Assembly: GCF_031583145.1 (NCBI RefSeq)
Contig: NZ_CP134050.1
Location: 3,237,501 to 3,301,500, forward strand
DNA: 64,000 nucleotides
Direction: 5' to 3'
From: Brevibacillus brevis
Lineage (GTDB): Bacteria; Bacillota; Bacilli; Brevibacillales; Brevibacillaceae
How positions within the stretch are numbered: position 1 is the first letter of the stretch; every line of letters starts with the position of its first letter. The notes under the pieces were generated by a model. It was given only the letters and a program-made list of their open reading frames with translations. It made no database searches and was not told the DNA's origin. Shown here piece after piece: positions 54,104-62,023 of this stretch. Both the position numbers and the translations under genes were made by a program.

Positions 54104-55174
54104 TTAGTATTCATTAAAATATTGCTGGATCTTTTTCGGATCTGTTGTTTTGGTAAGCGCCAGTTGAAGAAGAATTCTTGCTTTTTGGGGATTGAGTGAG
54201 TTACTCTCTACGAAAGAATCTTGCTCATAAAGTGTTTGCCCAGTTGCTTGGTAAAAGGATTTGACTAATACCACGCCCCGCAAGTTCCCCATTTTTTCAT
54301 CTGCCGACGATGCTGCCCACCCGCCAAGAACCACTCCTTTTGCCCCGCTTTGAATGGCTGCATTCAACAACGCGAGATCGTTGCTTCCATAAGATTCGGC
54401 AAGGATATCGACTTTTGGCAGCATAGCAAGGTTTGCGATATCAAACTCCGTCTGGTACGTATGCTTGGTCAACGGTTGTTGATAGAACCTAACTTTCCCG
54501 CCAACAATATCCCCCAAAAACCCCTGCTCTAACGATTTAAAGGAATCTGTCGTCCAATTGCTTGTTTTGCTTATAAATCGAGCGGAACCAATCCGATCAT
54601 TGAGAACAATGAGGACTCCTTTTCCCTGCGATTGTCGGTCACCCGCTACTTTGACTGCGTTGTAAAAATTTATCGGTCCATCAGTGCTAATTGCCGAAGC
54701 CGGTCTCATGGAACCAACCAGAACTACCGGTTTGTCGCTTTTCACGACCAGATTTAGGAAATAGGCTGTTTGTTCCAGAGTTTCCGTTCCGTGAGTGACG
54801 ACAACGCCATTCACATCATCTTTTGCTAGAAGCTCGTTCACGCGTTTACCTAATGCAAGTCTGTCATCATCGCTTATATCTTGGCTGCTTACATTGATTA
54901 CCTGCTCTCCGGTGACAGTAGCTATGTTTTTTACTTCTGGAACAGCGTTTATAAGCTCGTTCACTCCATTGGTAACTTGGTAGTTTGAAGAGTCAGTATT
55001 TGATTCTGCTGTGGAAGCGATCGTCCCTCCCGTTGCCAGAACCATTACATGAGGCAGATTCTTCTTCACCGCTGTCTCTTCCGCATGTACCCTTACCAAA
55101 GACCCGTTTGTGGAATAACAGAACGCCATACCAGTGGCAATAAGAAGGAAAAGCCATTTTTGTTTCATTCTCAT
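54104..55174 (-). CDS. ansB: Exported type II L-asparaginase
   Basis: This 356-residue protein has an N-terminal signal peptide (WLFLLIATGMAFCYS) with a likely cut near VHAEE at about residue 31. Catalytic Thr residues lie in ATGGTIAST near residue 47 and VTHGTETLEQTAYFL near residue 123; DGPINFYNAV is a further family block. Type II enzymes hydrolyse extracellular asparagine to aspartate and ammonia with high affinity. The ATG at 55174 follows AGAGAGGGG. It heads the minus-strand group with the lyase and MFS genes, divergent from the RpiR gene. Confidence 0.92.
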   Translation of the reverse strand: MRMKQKWLFLLIATGMAFCYSTNGSLVRVHAEETAVKKNLPHVMVLATGGTIASTAESNTDSSNYQVTNGVNELINAVPEVKNIATVTGEQVINVSSQDISDDDRLALGKRVNELLAKDDVNGVVVTHGTETLEQTAYFLNLVVKSDKPVVLVGSMRPASAISTDGPINFYNAVKVAGDRQSQGKGVLIVLNDRIGSARFISKTSNWTTDSFKSLEQGFLGDIVGGKVRFYQQPLTKHTYQTEFDIANLAMLPKVDILAESYGSNDLALLNAAIQSGAKGVVLGGWAASSADEKMGNLRGVVLVKSFYQATGQTLYEQDSFVESNSLNPQKARILLQLALTKTTDPKKIQQYFNEY

Positions 55175-55401
55175 GTATACCCCTCTCTGATTTAGGCTTT
55201 GATCCGATAATCATCGCGATGCAAAATCGCGTGCCACCCTTATGTCCGTCAAACGGAACGGTCATTCGTCTGCAACACGCTCCGAATCATTCGTTTTTTG
55301 CGTCCCTCCTTCTCCTTATAAAGGCTGTGCCATGTCATTCCAGCAAGCTGATCAACTGATTATGCCAAAATCTTCAGATGTCTCTCAGCTATTAAGCACA
55401 T

Positions 55402-55466
55402 AATAAGGAATAAAATATACCGTGTCAATCGATTTATCTATTATACGGTATATTTTATTCCTTATT
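55402..55466. promoter_or_regulatory. Large inverted repeat, candidate RpiR operator
   Basis: Two perfect 21-bp arms (55402-55422 and 55446-55466), each containing GGAATAAAATATACC, are separated by 23 nt. They lie between the divergent asparaginase and RpiR genes. Paired sites of this kind suit a dimeric or tetrameric RpiR-family regulator. The stem could also act as a terminator-like structure, but there is no gene end here. Confidence 0.6.
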
Positions 55467-55498
55467 TTGAAATAAAAAAAACCGTTTTTCCTCATAAA

Positions 55499-55527
55499 TT
55501 GAAAAAAGAAATAAAGCGGTTTATAAT
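55499..55527 (+). promoter_or_regulatory. Promoter of the RpiR-family gene
   Basis: TTGAAA (55499-55504) and TATAAT (55522-55527) are spaced by 17 nt, and the -10 ends 40 bp before the ATG at 55568. The inverted repeat at 55402-55466 lies just upstream. Confidence 0.8.
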
Positions 55528-55567
55528 ATTCCGTAACACTACCTAGTTGTACGATGGAGGGCTTCAA

Positions 55568-56446
55568 ATGGGAGACAATTTAATCGACCGCATCCGCTCC
55601 GCGAGTACGATGCTTCCCAAAAAACAAAGGCAAATTTGTCAATACATCAATGCCAATCTATTTGAAGCCAGCTCTCTTACCGTTGCGGAGCTGGCTCAAA
55701 AAGTCGGGACTGGAACCACAACAGTGATGAGACTGGTTGAGTCGTTGGGTTACACCAGCTACAGCAACTTTAAACGAGACCTGCGTCATGCTGTTGTCTC
55801 CAGTGCAGGAGAGTCCTACTCCACATTTTGGGAACTGCAGCAAAAAAGACTTAGTGTCAACTTGGAGAGTGGTAGCTCCCGCTTTGCTGGCGTGCTGTTT
55901 GAGGGTGAAGCACTATTTCGAAATCTCAACAATCCACATTTTTTTGCTCAGCTCGAGGCAGGGATTGAAGCTATCCTTTCGGCAAAAAGGGTCTATGTTC
56001 TTGGTTTGCGCACCTCGAAGCCATTTGCGCTCAATCTTGAGTATCTACTCAAGCACCATATGGACAATGTCTATCAACTGAGTGACGAATCGGAGTTTAT
56101 GATTGAAACGATCGCAAGGATGAAGCAACAAGATCTTGTCATTGTCTTTGCCGTTCGTCCTATAATTAAAAAAACAGGGGAAATGGTAAGACTTTGCCAC
56201 AAACTAGGGATTCCAGTGATGCTTATCACTACTGGCAACCAAGATCAGCACCCTTTGACCAGTCTATCTCGCGTGGTGATCACTGCCGGTGAAATCGACA
56301 GTTTGCTCTCATGCGTGCCGCTCATTTTGATTAATGAATTGTTGGCACACGAAAGCGGCCGCAGGTTGGAAGGACAGGCCAAACAAGACTTCCAGCGGCT
56401 TGAACGGATCCTAGAAGAAAACAATCTCACCATATGGGAACAATAG
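55568..56446 (+). CDS. RpiR/MurR-family transcriptional regulator with SIS domain
   Basis: This 292-residue regulator has an N-terminal HTH_6 domain (LPKKQRQICQYINAN, SLTVAELAQKVGTGTTTVMRLVESLG). The C-terminal SIS domain contains SAKRVYVLGLRTSKPFALN near residue 142 and QDLVIVFAVRP, which in this family binds a phosphosugar or another small ligand. The ATG at 55568 has GGAGG upstream. It is divergent from the asparaginase-lyase-MFS genes and is their likely regulator. RpiR proteins mostly sense sugars; control of amino-acid genes would be less usual. Confidence 0.87.
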   Translation: MGDNLIDRIRSASTMLPKKQRQICQYINANLFEASSLTVAELAQKVGTGTTTVMRLVESLGYTSYSNFKRDLRHAVVSSAGESYSTFWELQQKRLSVNLESGSSRFAGVLFEGEALFRNLNNPHFFAQLEAGIEAILSAKRVYVLGLRTSKPFALNLEYLLKHHMDNVYQLSDESEFMIETIARMKQQDLVIVFAVRPIIKKTGEMVRLCHKLGIPVMLITTGNQDQHPLTSLSRVVITAGEIDSLLSCVPLILINELLAHESGRRLEGQAKQDFQRLERILEENNLTIWEQ

Positions 56447-56622
56447 CATGTGTAACACCGAAGCGGGATTATCATCACAAGAGCTGGGGGTAGAACAGCT
56501 AAACCCACAGGATGTCTCAAACCTCGGATCTCTACTATTGGAAACTATGTTTATGGTCGTTGCTGCCACTCATATCGCCATGTATGATTTACCAGCCTTG
56601 TTTTCTTTAACAAGACGGATGG

Positions 56623-57029
56623 TCAAGCTAAGTGCGACAGTTCATCCATGAAGGCTTCGTAAGCTGATTTCCAGCCAAGGCATTTTCGAGGTCTGTGGTT
56701 GATGAGGCGAACAGCCTCTGCCAGTTCCTCATCTGACACCGTGGCGAAATCTGCTCGAGTGACCAGGTCAGCTCTAGCTTCTCCTGCAATTCCTTGGCTG
56801 CTCAGGTGTGAACTTACCTGTCGGCACGCAGGAGGCTCTCCGCTGCTGATACGCTTCCTGTGCGGGCGCAGCTTCATAACACGAATCTATTCGCCCTCTA
56901 TTAAGTTCTCGGGCGATGGAGGAGTGATGGGCGACCGAGATGCTGGCCAATGGCTCTCGTGGACCAGCCAAGCCGGTGCAACGTCTCTAGTTGTCCACGT
57001 TCCATTATGCTAAGATGGGAGTAGCTCAT
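56623..57029 (-). pseudogene. IS30-family transposase remnant
   Basis: The start at ATG 57029 behind GGAGGA encodes SYSHLSIMERGQLETLHRLG and RAIGQHLGR. The homology continues in another frame with HHSSIARELNRG and CYEAAPAQEAYQQRR. After a large internal deletion the C-terminus follows: INHRPRKCLGWKSAYEAF. At least one frameshift and the missing catalytic core make it inactive. Confidence 0.8.
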
Positions 57030-57134
57030 GATGGGTCCTCCTGTAGAAAATGGTTGTGTGGTAACTTCCATTTTACACGAATCCATTCATGGGCTTCCTT
57101 TTTTCTAGCTGTCGCACTTCATATTACAATCCGT

Positions 57135-57204
57135 CAATACAAAATCAACGAACACCGGCGACCGTAGCATCCCGCTCTTGGTCCAGTTCCGAAACTTCAC
57201 CGTC
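57135..57204 (-). repeat. Copy of the DNA-ligase 3' end fused to the integrase fragment
   Basis: These 70 nt match 12028-12097, the end of the DNA-ligase coding sequence, with about two mismatches. The match stops sharply at 57204, where integrase sequence begins. It is a recombination or deletion junction between the two ends of an element of this family. Confidence 0.8.
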
Positions 57205-57492
57205 TCCTTCTACAATGAATCAGGTGGCCCCTATTATTACACTACTCCTACGTCGACATGGAGAAAATTTCTAAAACGAAACGGCTTTGAACATATCCGG
57301 CATCACGATCTACGGCATACTGCGGCTACCCTACTGATCGAAGCTGGCGCTGATCTGAAAGCCGTACAAGAACGGCTGGGGCACTCAAAGTATCAAACCA
57401 CTGCAGACCTGCATGCGCACGTTACGAAAAAGATGAGCCAAGAGACAGCTAAGAAGCTAGAAAAATTTGATCCTCGAAAAAGCACCCTGTGA
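57205..57492 (+). pseudogene. Tyrosine recombinase C-terminal fragment
   Basis: The fragment covers about the last 95 residues of an integrase. [16 protein letters not shown] holds the second catalytic Arg, and LGHSKYQTT holds the conserved His. The nucleophilic Tyr is replaced by His (TADLHAHVT; the usual form is DxYxHV). The N-terminal two-thirds are missing, and the sequence joins a ligase 3' end at 57204. It lies 118 bp from the intact tRNA-Gly, the normal place for an element integrase. Confidence 0.85.
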
Positions 57493-57566
57493 ATTTCGTC
57501 CCCAATCCGTCCCCACTAGATGATTGCCCCTCGCTTTATCCCCCACCTTACACGAAGCCATAAATA

Positions 57567-57595
57567 CAAAAAAACCTTGATTTCTCAAGGTTTCT
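57567..57595 (-). terminator. Terminator of tRNA-Gly
   Basis: On the minus strand AAACCTTGA-GAAA-TCAAGGTTT is followed by a run of T. It lies 16 nt past the tRNA 3' end. A degraded copy lies beside att copy B. Confidence 0.8.
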
Positions 57596-57609
57596 ACGTA
57601 CTAAAAACG

Positions 57610-57658
57610 ATGGAGCGGGTGATGGGAATCGAACCCACGCTACTAGCTTGGGAAGCTA
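57610..57658 (-). repeat. att-like repeat within tRNA-Gly (copy C)
   Basis: These 49 nt at the tRNA 3' end are identical to 11789-11837 and in the same orientation. With copy B they bound the 45.8-kb putative island. Confidence 0.85.
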
Positions 57659-57684
57659 GAGTTCTACCATTGAACTACACCCGC
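57611..57684 (-). tRNA. tRNA-Gly (anticodon CCC)
   Basis: The 74-nt cloverleaf has acceptor GCGGGTG/CACCCGC, D-stem GTTC/GAAC, anticodon stem CTAGC/GCTAG with loop TTCCCAA (anticodon CCC), T-arm GTGGG/CCCAT with TTCGATT, and an encoded CCA end. It reads GGG codons. Its 3' half is the integration target whose copies lie at 11789 and 10052. Confidence 0.95.
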
Positions 57685-58035
57685 ATGAATGTATAGTGTT
57701 TGAAAAGTATTTTCACTTCGTAATGGTCCTGTTTCACCGCGAAGCAATTGTTCCATCTGCTTACAATTATATAACGTTCGATTAAACTTGTCTAGTGGCT
57801 CAGGAATTTTATGTCTTTTTGTATTTCCTTGATTTCATCTTAATGACGATGTCACATGAATCTGTTCCTTTATTATGTAAATAAGTGCGATGTCCATAAA
57901 TATCATCAATCCGGCAAGAAGTGTACAGCTCATCTCCCCCATCGCCTGTACCTCCAGTCATATCTATGCGGTTGAGCGACGAATGAGATCAGGAAGCCCG
58001 CCGGACGAGTCCGACGGGCCATCACCTGCAGATCG
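57685..58035. other. Intergenic region right of tRNA-Gly
   Basis: About 350 bp without a gene. It holds the tRNA-Gly promoter and, at 57996-58019, the hairpin GCCCGCCGGAC-GAG-TCCGACGGGC that may end the DinB transcript. Confidence 0.5.
57996..58019 (-). terminator. G+C-rich hairpin after the DinB gene
   Basis: The stem has 10 bp with one mismatch around GAG. The following bases are CTTCCTGATCTC on the minus strand, so the T-run is poor. Confidence 0.5.
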
Positions 58036-58536
58036 CTACTTGCCTAGTTCGTCGGCGGTCGGGCCGTAAACGCCAGGGACCGGCTGGTCGAGCAGACGCA
58101 AGTATACGCCGAGCTGCGCGCGGTGGTGAATCATGTGGCTCATGCCGATCGTACGGAACGCCATCGCCTTCGGCTGAACGGCCATGATCGTATCGCCGCG
58201 ACGGAGCGTCCAGTCCGAAGCCAGCGCCGCTTCGTCGATGGCGTCCAGCGTCCGCTCGAGCTCCACAATGTTCGCGTCGAATTCATCCAGCAACGCCTGG
58301 CGACTCGTTAACGCTTCCCTTCGAGTAGCCGCGATCGCCAGGTCAATCCCCGTATCACGAAGAATGCCCAGTTGCCAATTTACTAGGTTGACGACATGCG
58401 TCGCCAATTCCCCGAGCGTGAAAGACTTCTCGTGCGGCTTCCAACCGAGATGCTCGTCCGGCAAACTTGCCAACAGTCGGCGTGTCCCCGCCCACTCGTG
58501 CATGACATCCCCGATCAGCAATGCTTTGTTCAACAC
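58036..58536 (-). CDS. DinB-family (YfiT/DinB metal-binding) protein
   Basis: This 166-residue four-helix-bundle protein has the His triad of the DinB superfamily: His in LATHVVNLVNW near residue 47 and HMIHHRAQLGVYLRLL near residue 135. Members bind a divalent metal and include thiol transferases such as BstA; this one is not assigned a reaction. The GTG at 58536 follows GGAGGGAC. Its G+C content is visibly higher than that of its neighbours, suggesting a separate origin. Confidence 0.85.
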   Translation of the reverse strand: MLNKALLIGDVMHEWAGTRRLLASLPDEHLGWKPHEKSFTLGELATHVVNLVNWQLGILRDTGIDLAIAATRREALTSRQALLDEFDANIVELERTLDAIDEAALASDWTLRRGDTIMAVQPKAMAFRTIGMSHMIHHRAQLGVYLRLLDQPVPGVYGPTADELGK

Positions 58537-58787
58537 CGGCTTGTCCCTCCTCGCGCGAGCAAGACATCTCGCCCTGCGCCTCTGGTATAATTTCCCGATA
58601 CAAGCTTAATCGGAGCTACTATTTTTGTAAAGCATCGTGTAACAGTTGAACAAGACCCGCTTCTGCAAGTAAACGAGCGCCCACAAAACGTTTGACATTC
58701 CCCGTCAAAATGAAGATTCCGCTTGCATTCATTAACCTCTTGTCGTACATTTATTCCATTTTCATCTCGAATCAATCGCTGCGCTAA

Positions 58788-58949
58788 CTATTCTTGATCA
58801 TCATGGAAAACCTCTTCTATCATTTTACGTACAATCTCTCTTTCAAATTTCGCTACTCCACTTCCCATTACACACTGACAATTCACCTGGTGTCCAATGA
58901 TATCTTCTGTCGCTTGAAGCAAGTCACCATTTACGATTTTTACAGCCAT
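58788..58949 (-). pseudogene. Truncated macro-domain protein
   Basis: The ATG at 58949 follows a good ribosome site (GGAGGGCGGAAG). The 53 residues read VKIVNGDLLQATEDIIGHQV and NCQCVMGSGVAKFERE, the ADP-ribose-binding start of a macro domain. It then diverges and stops at a TAG, whereas macro domains need about 150 residues. I take it as a gene relic. Confidence 0.65.
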
Positions 58950-58977
58950 CTTCCGCCCTCCGATCAACTATGCCGTT

Positions 58978-59172
58978 TTAATTTTTAAATCTCGATGGAT
59001 TTTCAACATAACTCTCGATCACATACCCGCAATTTGTACAGATTCTATGAAAGATAGCCGAACCAAGAGCAAACACTTTATGTAAGGGGTGCACGGCCGC
59101 ATACCCAGATTGTCTCCCTTTTCCGATCTCTTGGCTTCCACATTTCGGACACTGCTCTTTTTGATTTTCCAT
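58978..59172 (-). CDS. Small zinc-ribbon protein
   Basis: This 64-residue protein has CPKCGSQEI near residue 8 and CTNCGYVIESY near residue 47, a four-Cys zinc ribbon. The ATG at 59172 has GCGAGGGC upstream; a longer frame has no ribosome site. Homologues of this size occur in Bacillales as hypothetical nucleic-acid-binding-type proteins. No function can be assigned. Confidence 0.75.
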   Translation of the reverse strand: MENQKEQCPKCGSQEIGKGRQSGYAAVHPLHKVFALGSAIFHRICTNCGYVIESYVENPSRFKN

Positions 59173-59898
59173 TTGCCCTCGCCTCTCTCCATTCCTATTT
59201 CCATTCTGTGGATCCATATGGTTATAGATCGATTGCCTTACCAATTATGCAGTATGGTTCATGTTCATAACGGAAAGAAGACACAGAATCCACTGGCGGC
59301 GCAACTCTGCAAATTCCTATTCGAAGTAGATTGTCGACTGCTCCTATGATTTTTCAGATATGAGGCTTTCTTTACTGTGAGGGAGCCTTTCCGTCAATCA
59401 TTCGTACTTTACATCCGATAAAAGATAGATAAAAAATATGAATGTTAGGATTACTCATCGTTATCTAGCAGATTAATACTACCATAATTTTCATCTTTTA
59501 TCGATAATGCCTAGACTGTTTGTACGCTAAAGGACCATATGGAAAAGTACACCGTCCATGTATTTGTTAAGCACAATGGTTAGCGTGCCGGTTATTCAAC
59601 ATACGATTTTCAATGTACACATAATGTTTTTAATCATCACCATAATTTTCAAGTCAAGGTGGGGTTTTACTTTGGGGTGTCGCCCGCAGGAAGCCAATTA
59701 TCTAAAGGGTGTTTCCCTTGATCTCGGTTTGAGCCGGTTGAGCTTGCCGTCCATGACGAAACGACACCCAATCGATCAACCGTTTGCGATCGCAAGCGCA
59801 GACGGAAGACGACAAATCGTATTCCATTCGGAATCGATTCGGGCTCCTGATACCCCCCAATACTCTGCTTCACCAAGGCAAGTTGAGAAGGGGAAGTG
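59173..59898. other. Long intergenic region without a supported gene
   Basis: About 720 bp. Open frames on both strands (for example near 59558-59992) lack ribosome sites and known motifs. The stretch 59690-59870 is richer in G+C and may be an old gene relic, but I do not recognise it. Confidence 0.4.
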
Positions 59899-60093
59899 TT
59901 ATTCCGGGTCCGAAAAGTCTCTCTCAGTTGCTGCTTCCACCTGCTTGATACGAAAAGAAATCGCAAGACTCACGAAGACGAAAAGCATTTGAAGAGCCAA
60001 AGCCGACAGAATCCCACCTTCAGGAAGGGCGACTATCAGCATGACCGCTGCCACTCCGAAAAGGATCCGGATGAACCCTGCGGTTTTCAACAA
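59899..60093 (-). CDS. Possible small membrane protein
   Basis: The frame encodes two hydrophobic segments (TAGFIRILFGVAAVMLIVAL and ILSALALQMLFVFVSLAISF) and a charged tail ending at a TAA. It looks like a two-helix membrane protein of about 65 residues. The start is uncertain: TTG codons at 60093 and 60090 have no ribosome site and lie in the terminator of tRNA-Leu. It could be read through from the tRNA or be spurious. Confidence 0.35.
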   Translation of the reverse strand: MLKTAGFIRILFGVAAVMLIVALPEGGILSALALQMLFVFVSLAISFRIKQVEAATERDFSDPE

Positions 60094-60130
60094 AAAAAGC
60101 TCTTCAGGACGATTCGCCCAAAGAGCTTCG
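60092..60130 (-). terminator. Terminator of tRNA-Leu
   Basis: On the minus strand AAGCTCTT and AAGAGCTT form an 8-bp stem followed by TTTTTTG, about 10 nt after the tRNA 3' end. Confidence 0.7.
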
Positions 60131-60140
60131 TTGACATATA

Positions 60141-60222
60141 TGGTGCCGGTGAAGGGACTTGAACCCCCACGGTTTCCCTCACGATTTTGAGTCGCGCGCG
60201 TCTGCCATTCCGCCACACCGGC
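60141..60222 (-). tRNA. tRNA-Leu (anticodon CAA)
   Basis: The 82-nt class II tRNA has acceptor GCCGGTG/CACCGGC, anticodon loop CTCAAAA (CAA, reading UUG), a long variable arm, T-loop TTCAAGT and an encoded CCA. The long variable arm is typical of leucine tRNAs. Confidence 0.93.
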
Positions 60223-60287
60223 GAGTGAAAACTGTATGGCTATGATAGCACGACCATTCCGTAAATGCAATGGCATGTGGAAGAGCT

Positions 60288-60605
60288 CTACGACTTTTCA
60301 ATCTGTTGCAAAATCTCCTCCGCCCACTGATGAAAGACAGACAGTCCTTCTTCCACATTCGGAAAAAGCCGCTCAGCCTCGCAAACAAAATCCGGAAATT
60401 CCGTGATTCGATTCTTCCGGATACGTACCCCCTCCGCCTCGCAGCGAATATCCAGGAAATAGGGAACAGACTCGTCTACCCCGTAGCTGTTTTCCAAAAA
60501 CTCGTAGGTCCTGACCCATTCCAGAATACGCACCTCAGATGGTTTCAGTCTCAATACTTGCTCCAAAGACATGATTGTCTCATTTCCGTAGTAATGCACT
60601 TCCAT
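60288..60605 (-). CDS. Hypothetical protein
   Basis: This 105-residue acidic soluble protein has no membrane segment and no motif I recognise. Features are EVRILEWVRTYEFLENSYGV in the middle and a helical C-terminus (LSVFHQWAEEILQQIEKS). The ATG follows AAAGGTTGA. It stands between tRNA-Leu and the thioredoxin-like gene on the same strand. Length, ribosome site and codon use look real. Confidence 0.65.
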   Translation of the reverse strand: MEVHYYGNETIMSLEQVLRLKPSEVRILEWVRTYEFLENSYGVDESVPYFLDIRCEAEGVRIRKNRITEFPDFVCEAERLFPNVEEGLSVFHQWAEEILQQIEKS

Positions 60606-60673
60606 TCAACCTTTCCCTGGTTTGTTCAGGTCCACAGGCGGAGATACCCCCGCCTGCTTCCATCAAAAAACCG

Positions 60674-61240
60674 TTATATCGACGACAGCAGCTCTCGCAG
60701 TTCCTTTACGATAACCGTCTGGTAGCCAGTCCCCTCACCGTATTGCTCCAGCATTTGCGCCCGAGCGATTTTGATGTTGTCGTCGTAGTCGGGAGCATTG
60801 CGATCCGGGTTTTGCTGTTTGAAAGCGACCATCACATCCTGAACATGCTTCGGACGTGGCCCCCATTTGGCCAGCACGTGCCCGCCGGTATCAGCGAAGA
60901 GAACCACAGGAATGGAGCGCCCGCCCATGGTAAGAAACTCGTCCATCAAATCGAGGTGCTCTTCCATGATCATGATCTCCGTGGGAATCTCGGTGTCCTT
61001 CAGTGCTTCGAGAACCACTGGCACGTTGCGGACCACATCGCCGCACCAATCGGCCGCGATAATCAGGCAGCGCAAATCGTCCCGATGTGCCAGCGAAGCG
61101 AAAAACTCGCGGTCTTCCTCGCTCGGCCACACAAAGGCGGCTTTCCATTCCTGGAATTTCTCCTGGTTTTTGGTCATCCCGTCGATAAACGCCTGTGGTT
61201 TGATCCCCGTCCGAAACTTATGAGCAATATTTGTTGCCAT
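60674..61240 (-). CDS. Thioredoxin-family protein with a single active-site Cys
   Basis: This 188-residue thioredoxin-fold protein has AADWCGDVVRNVP near residue 72, where WCGD replaces the usual WCxxC, so only one Cys remains at the site. The cis-Pro region is RSIPVVLFAD near residue 112. Similar bacillar proteins are annotated as thioredoxin family of unknown function; they may act as monothiol enzymes. I chose the ATG at 61240, which has AAAGGGGG about 10 nt upstream; ATG 61249 is too close to it. Confidence 0.82.
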   Translation of the reverse strand: MATNIAHKFRTGIKPQAFIDGMTKNQEKFQEWKAAFVWPSEEDREFFASLAHRDDLRCLIIAADWCGDVVRNVPVVLEALKDTEIPTEIMIMEEHLDLMDEFLTMGGRSIPVVLFADTGGHVLAKWGPRPKHVQDVMVAFKQQNPDRNAPDYDDNIKIARAQMLEQYGEGTGYQTVIVKELRELLSSI

Positions 61241-61320
61241 ATCCCGCATCCCCCTTTTATGTATGTGGGGAAGAGACACATCCTTCCCCATCGTAGAACC
61301 CTGCTTATATGTAACCCCGC

Positions 61321-61476
61321 TTACTCTTCTTTCTTGTTCTCCTCTTCCTGCTTGGCCAGCTCCATCATTTTTTGCAGCAGGATGTGCTGCGGCATGTGCA
61401 TGAGCTGTTCCAGTGGAACCTTCAGCTTTTCAGCCAGCTTGACCGCGGTTTCAGGCGATATTTGCAAAGGGCGCAC
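61321..61476 (-). CDS. YycC-like small protein
   Basis: This 51-residue protein starts at a GTG (61476) behind AAAGGAGAGGG. The sequence MRPLQISPETAVKLAEKL, then LEQLMHMPQHILLQKM and an acidic-basic tail, matches the YycC family of Bacillales. The function is unknown. A longer open frame upstream has no ribosome site. Confidence 0.75.
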   Translation of the reverse strand: MRPLQISPETAVKLAEKLKVPLEQLMHMPQHILLQKMMELAKQEEENKKEE

Positions 61477-61596
61477 GAGCTCCCTCTCCTTTCGTAGACA
61501 TGGTGGAAGTCTCTTTAGTATAGCACGCGAAGCGGCCCTGCCATAGAACGGATTGGAAATCCTTGTTCTCTTAGCGACCTGGAATTGCGGCAGGGA

Positions 61597-61640
61597 AAAA
61601 AACGAGATCATCCTGCCAGCTATCCTAGCGGGATGATCTC
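61597..61640 (-). terminator. Terminator after the small Cys-containing gene
   Basis: On the minus strand GAGATCATCC and GGATGATCTC form a 10-bp stem followed by GTTTTTTT. It lies 27 nt after the stop at 61667. Confidence 0.8.
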
Positions 61641-61666
61641 CCCACAGATGCAATCCTGTCCATTCA

Positions 61667-61864
61667 TCAAGGCTGTCGCTTGGTCAAAATGCACGGGACA
61701 CCGAATCCGATCGCGCCGGGCTGGGACATTTGCTCCAGATATGCCAACCCCCGGGCGCATTGCTGCTTGCAGACCTGACAGGTGGAAGATGTTACGATTT
61801 TCAAGTTCAGCTGATTCGGGTGTTGCCGGGAATTTTTCTTCTTTACCTTTTTCGCCTTGGCCAT
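61667..61864 (-). CDS. Small Cys-containing basic protein
   Basis: This 65-residue protein has a lysine-rich N-terminus (MAKAKKVKKKNSRQ), then SSTCQVCKQQCARGLAYLEQ and PCILTKRQ. Four Cys could bind a metal. The ATG follows GGGGGAGAG, and a terminator follows the gene. I do not recognise a function. Confidence 0.7.
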   Translation of the reverse strand: MAKAKKVKKKNSRQHPNQLNLKIVTSSTCQVCKQQCARGLAYLEQMSQPGAIGFGVPCILTKRQP

Positions 61865-61978
61865 CCGCTCTCCCCCTTAGCCCTGGATCACTCCAGTCTA
61901 TGAAGGAGAACAACCCTACTCCTTAGGCAAGGGCACAAAACCGGTCAGATTGCCGCAAAATGGGCCATGCGCTCCCGC

Positions 61979-62006
61979 AAAAAAACGCCGTGCCCAGGCA
62001 CAGCGC
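61979..62006 (-). terminator. Terminator of the ccdA-resA operon
   Basis: On the minus strand CGCTGTGCC and GGCACGGCG pair with one wobble and are followed by TTTTTTT. It lies 18 nt after the resA stop. Confidence 0.8.
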
Positions 62007-62023
62007 TTCTCTAAAGAAACCTC

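Noticed and set aside
59558-59992. A 144-residue plus-strand frame
   Set aside because: No ribosome site, no familiar motif, and it overlaps the opposite-strand membrane-protein candidate.
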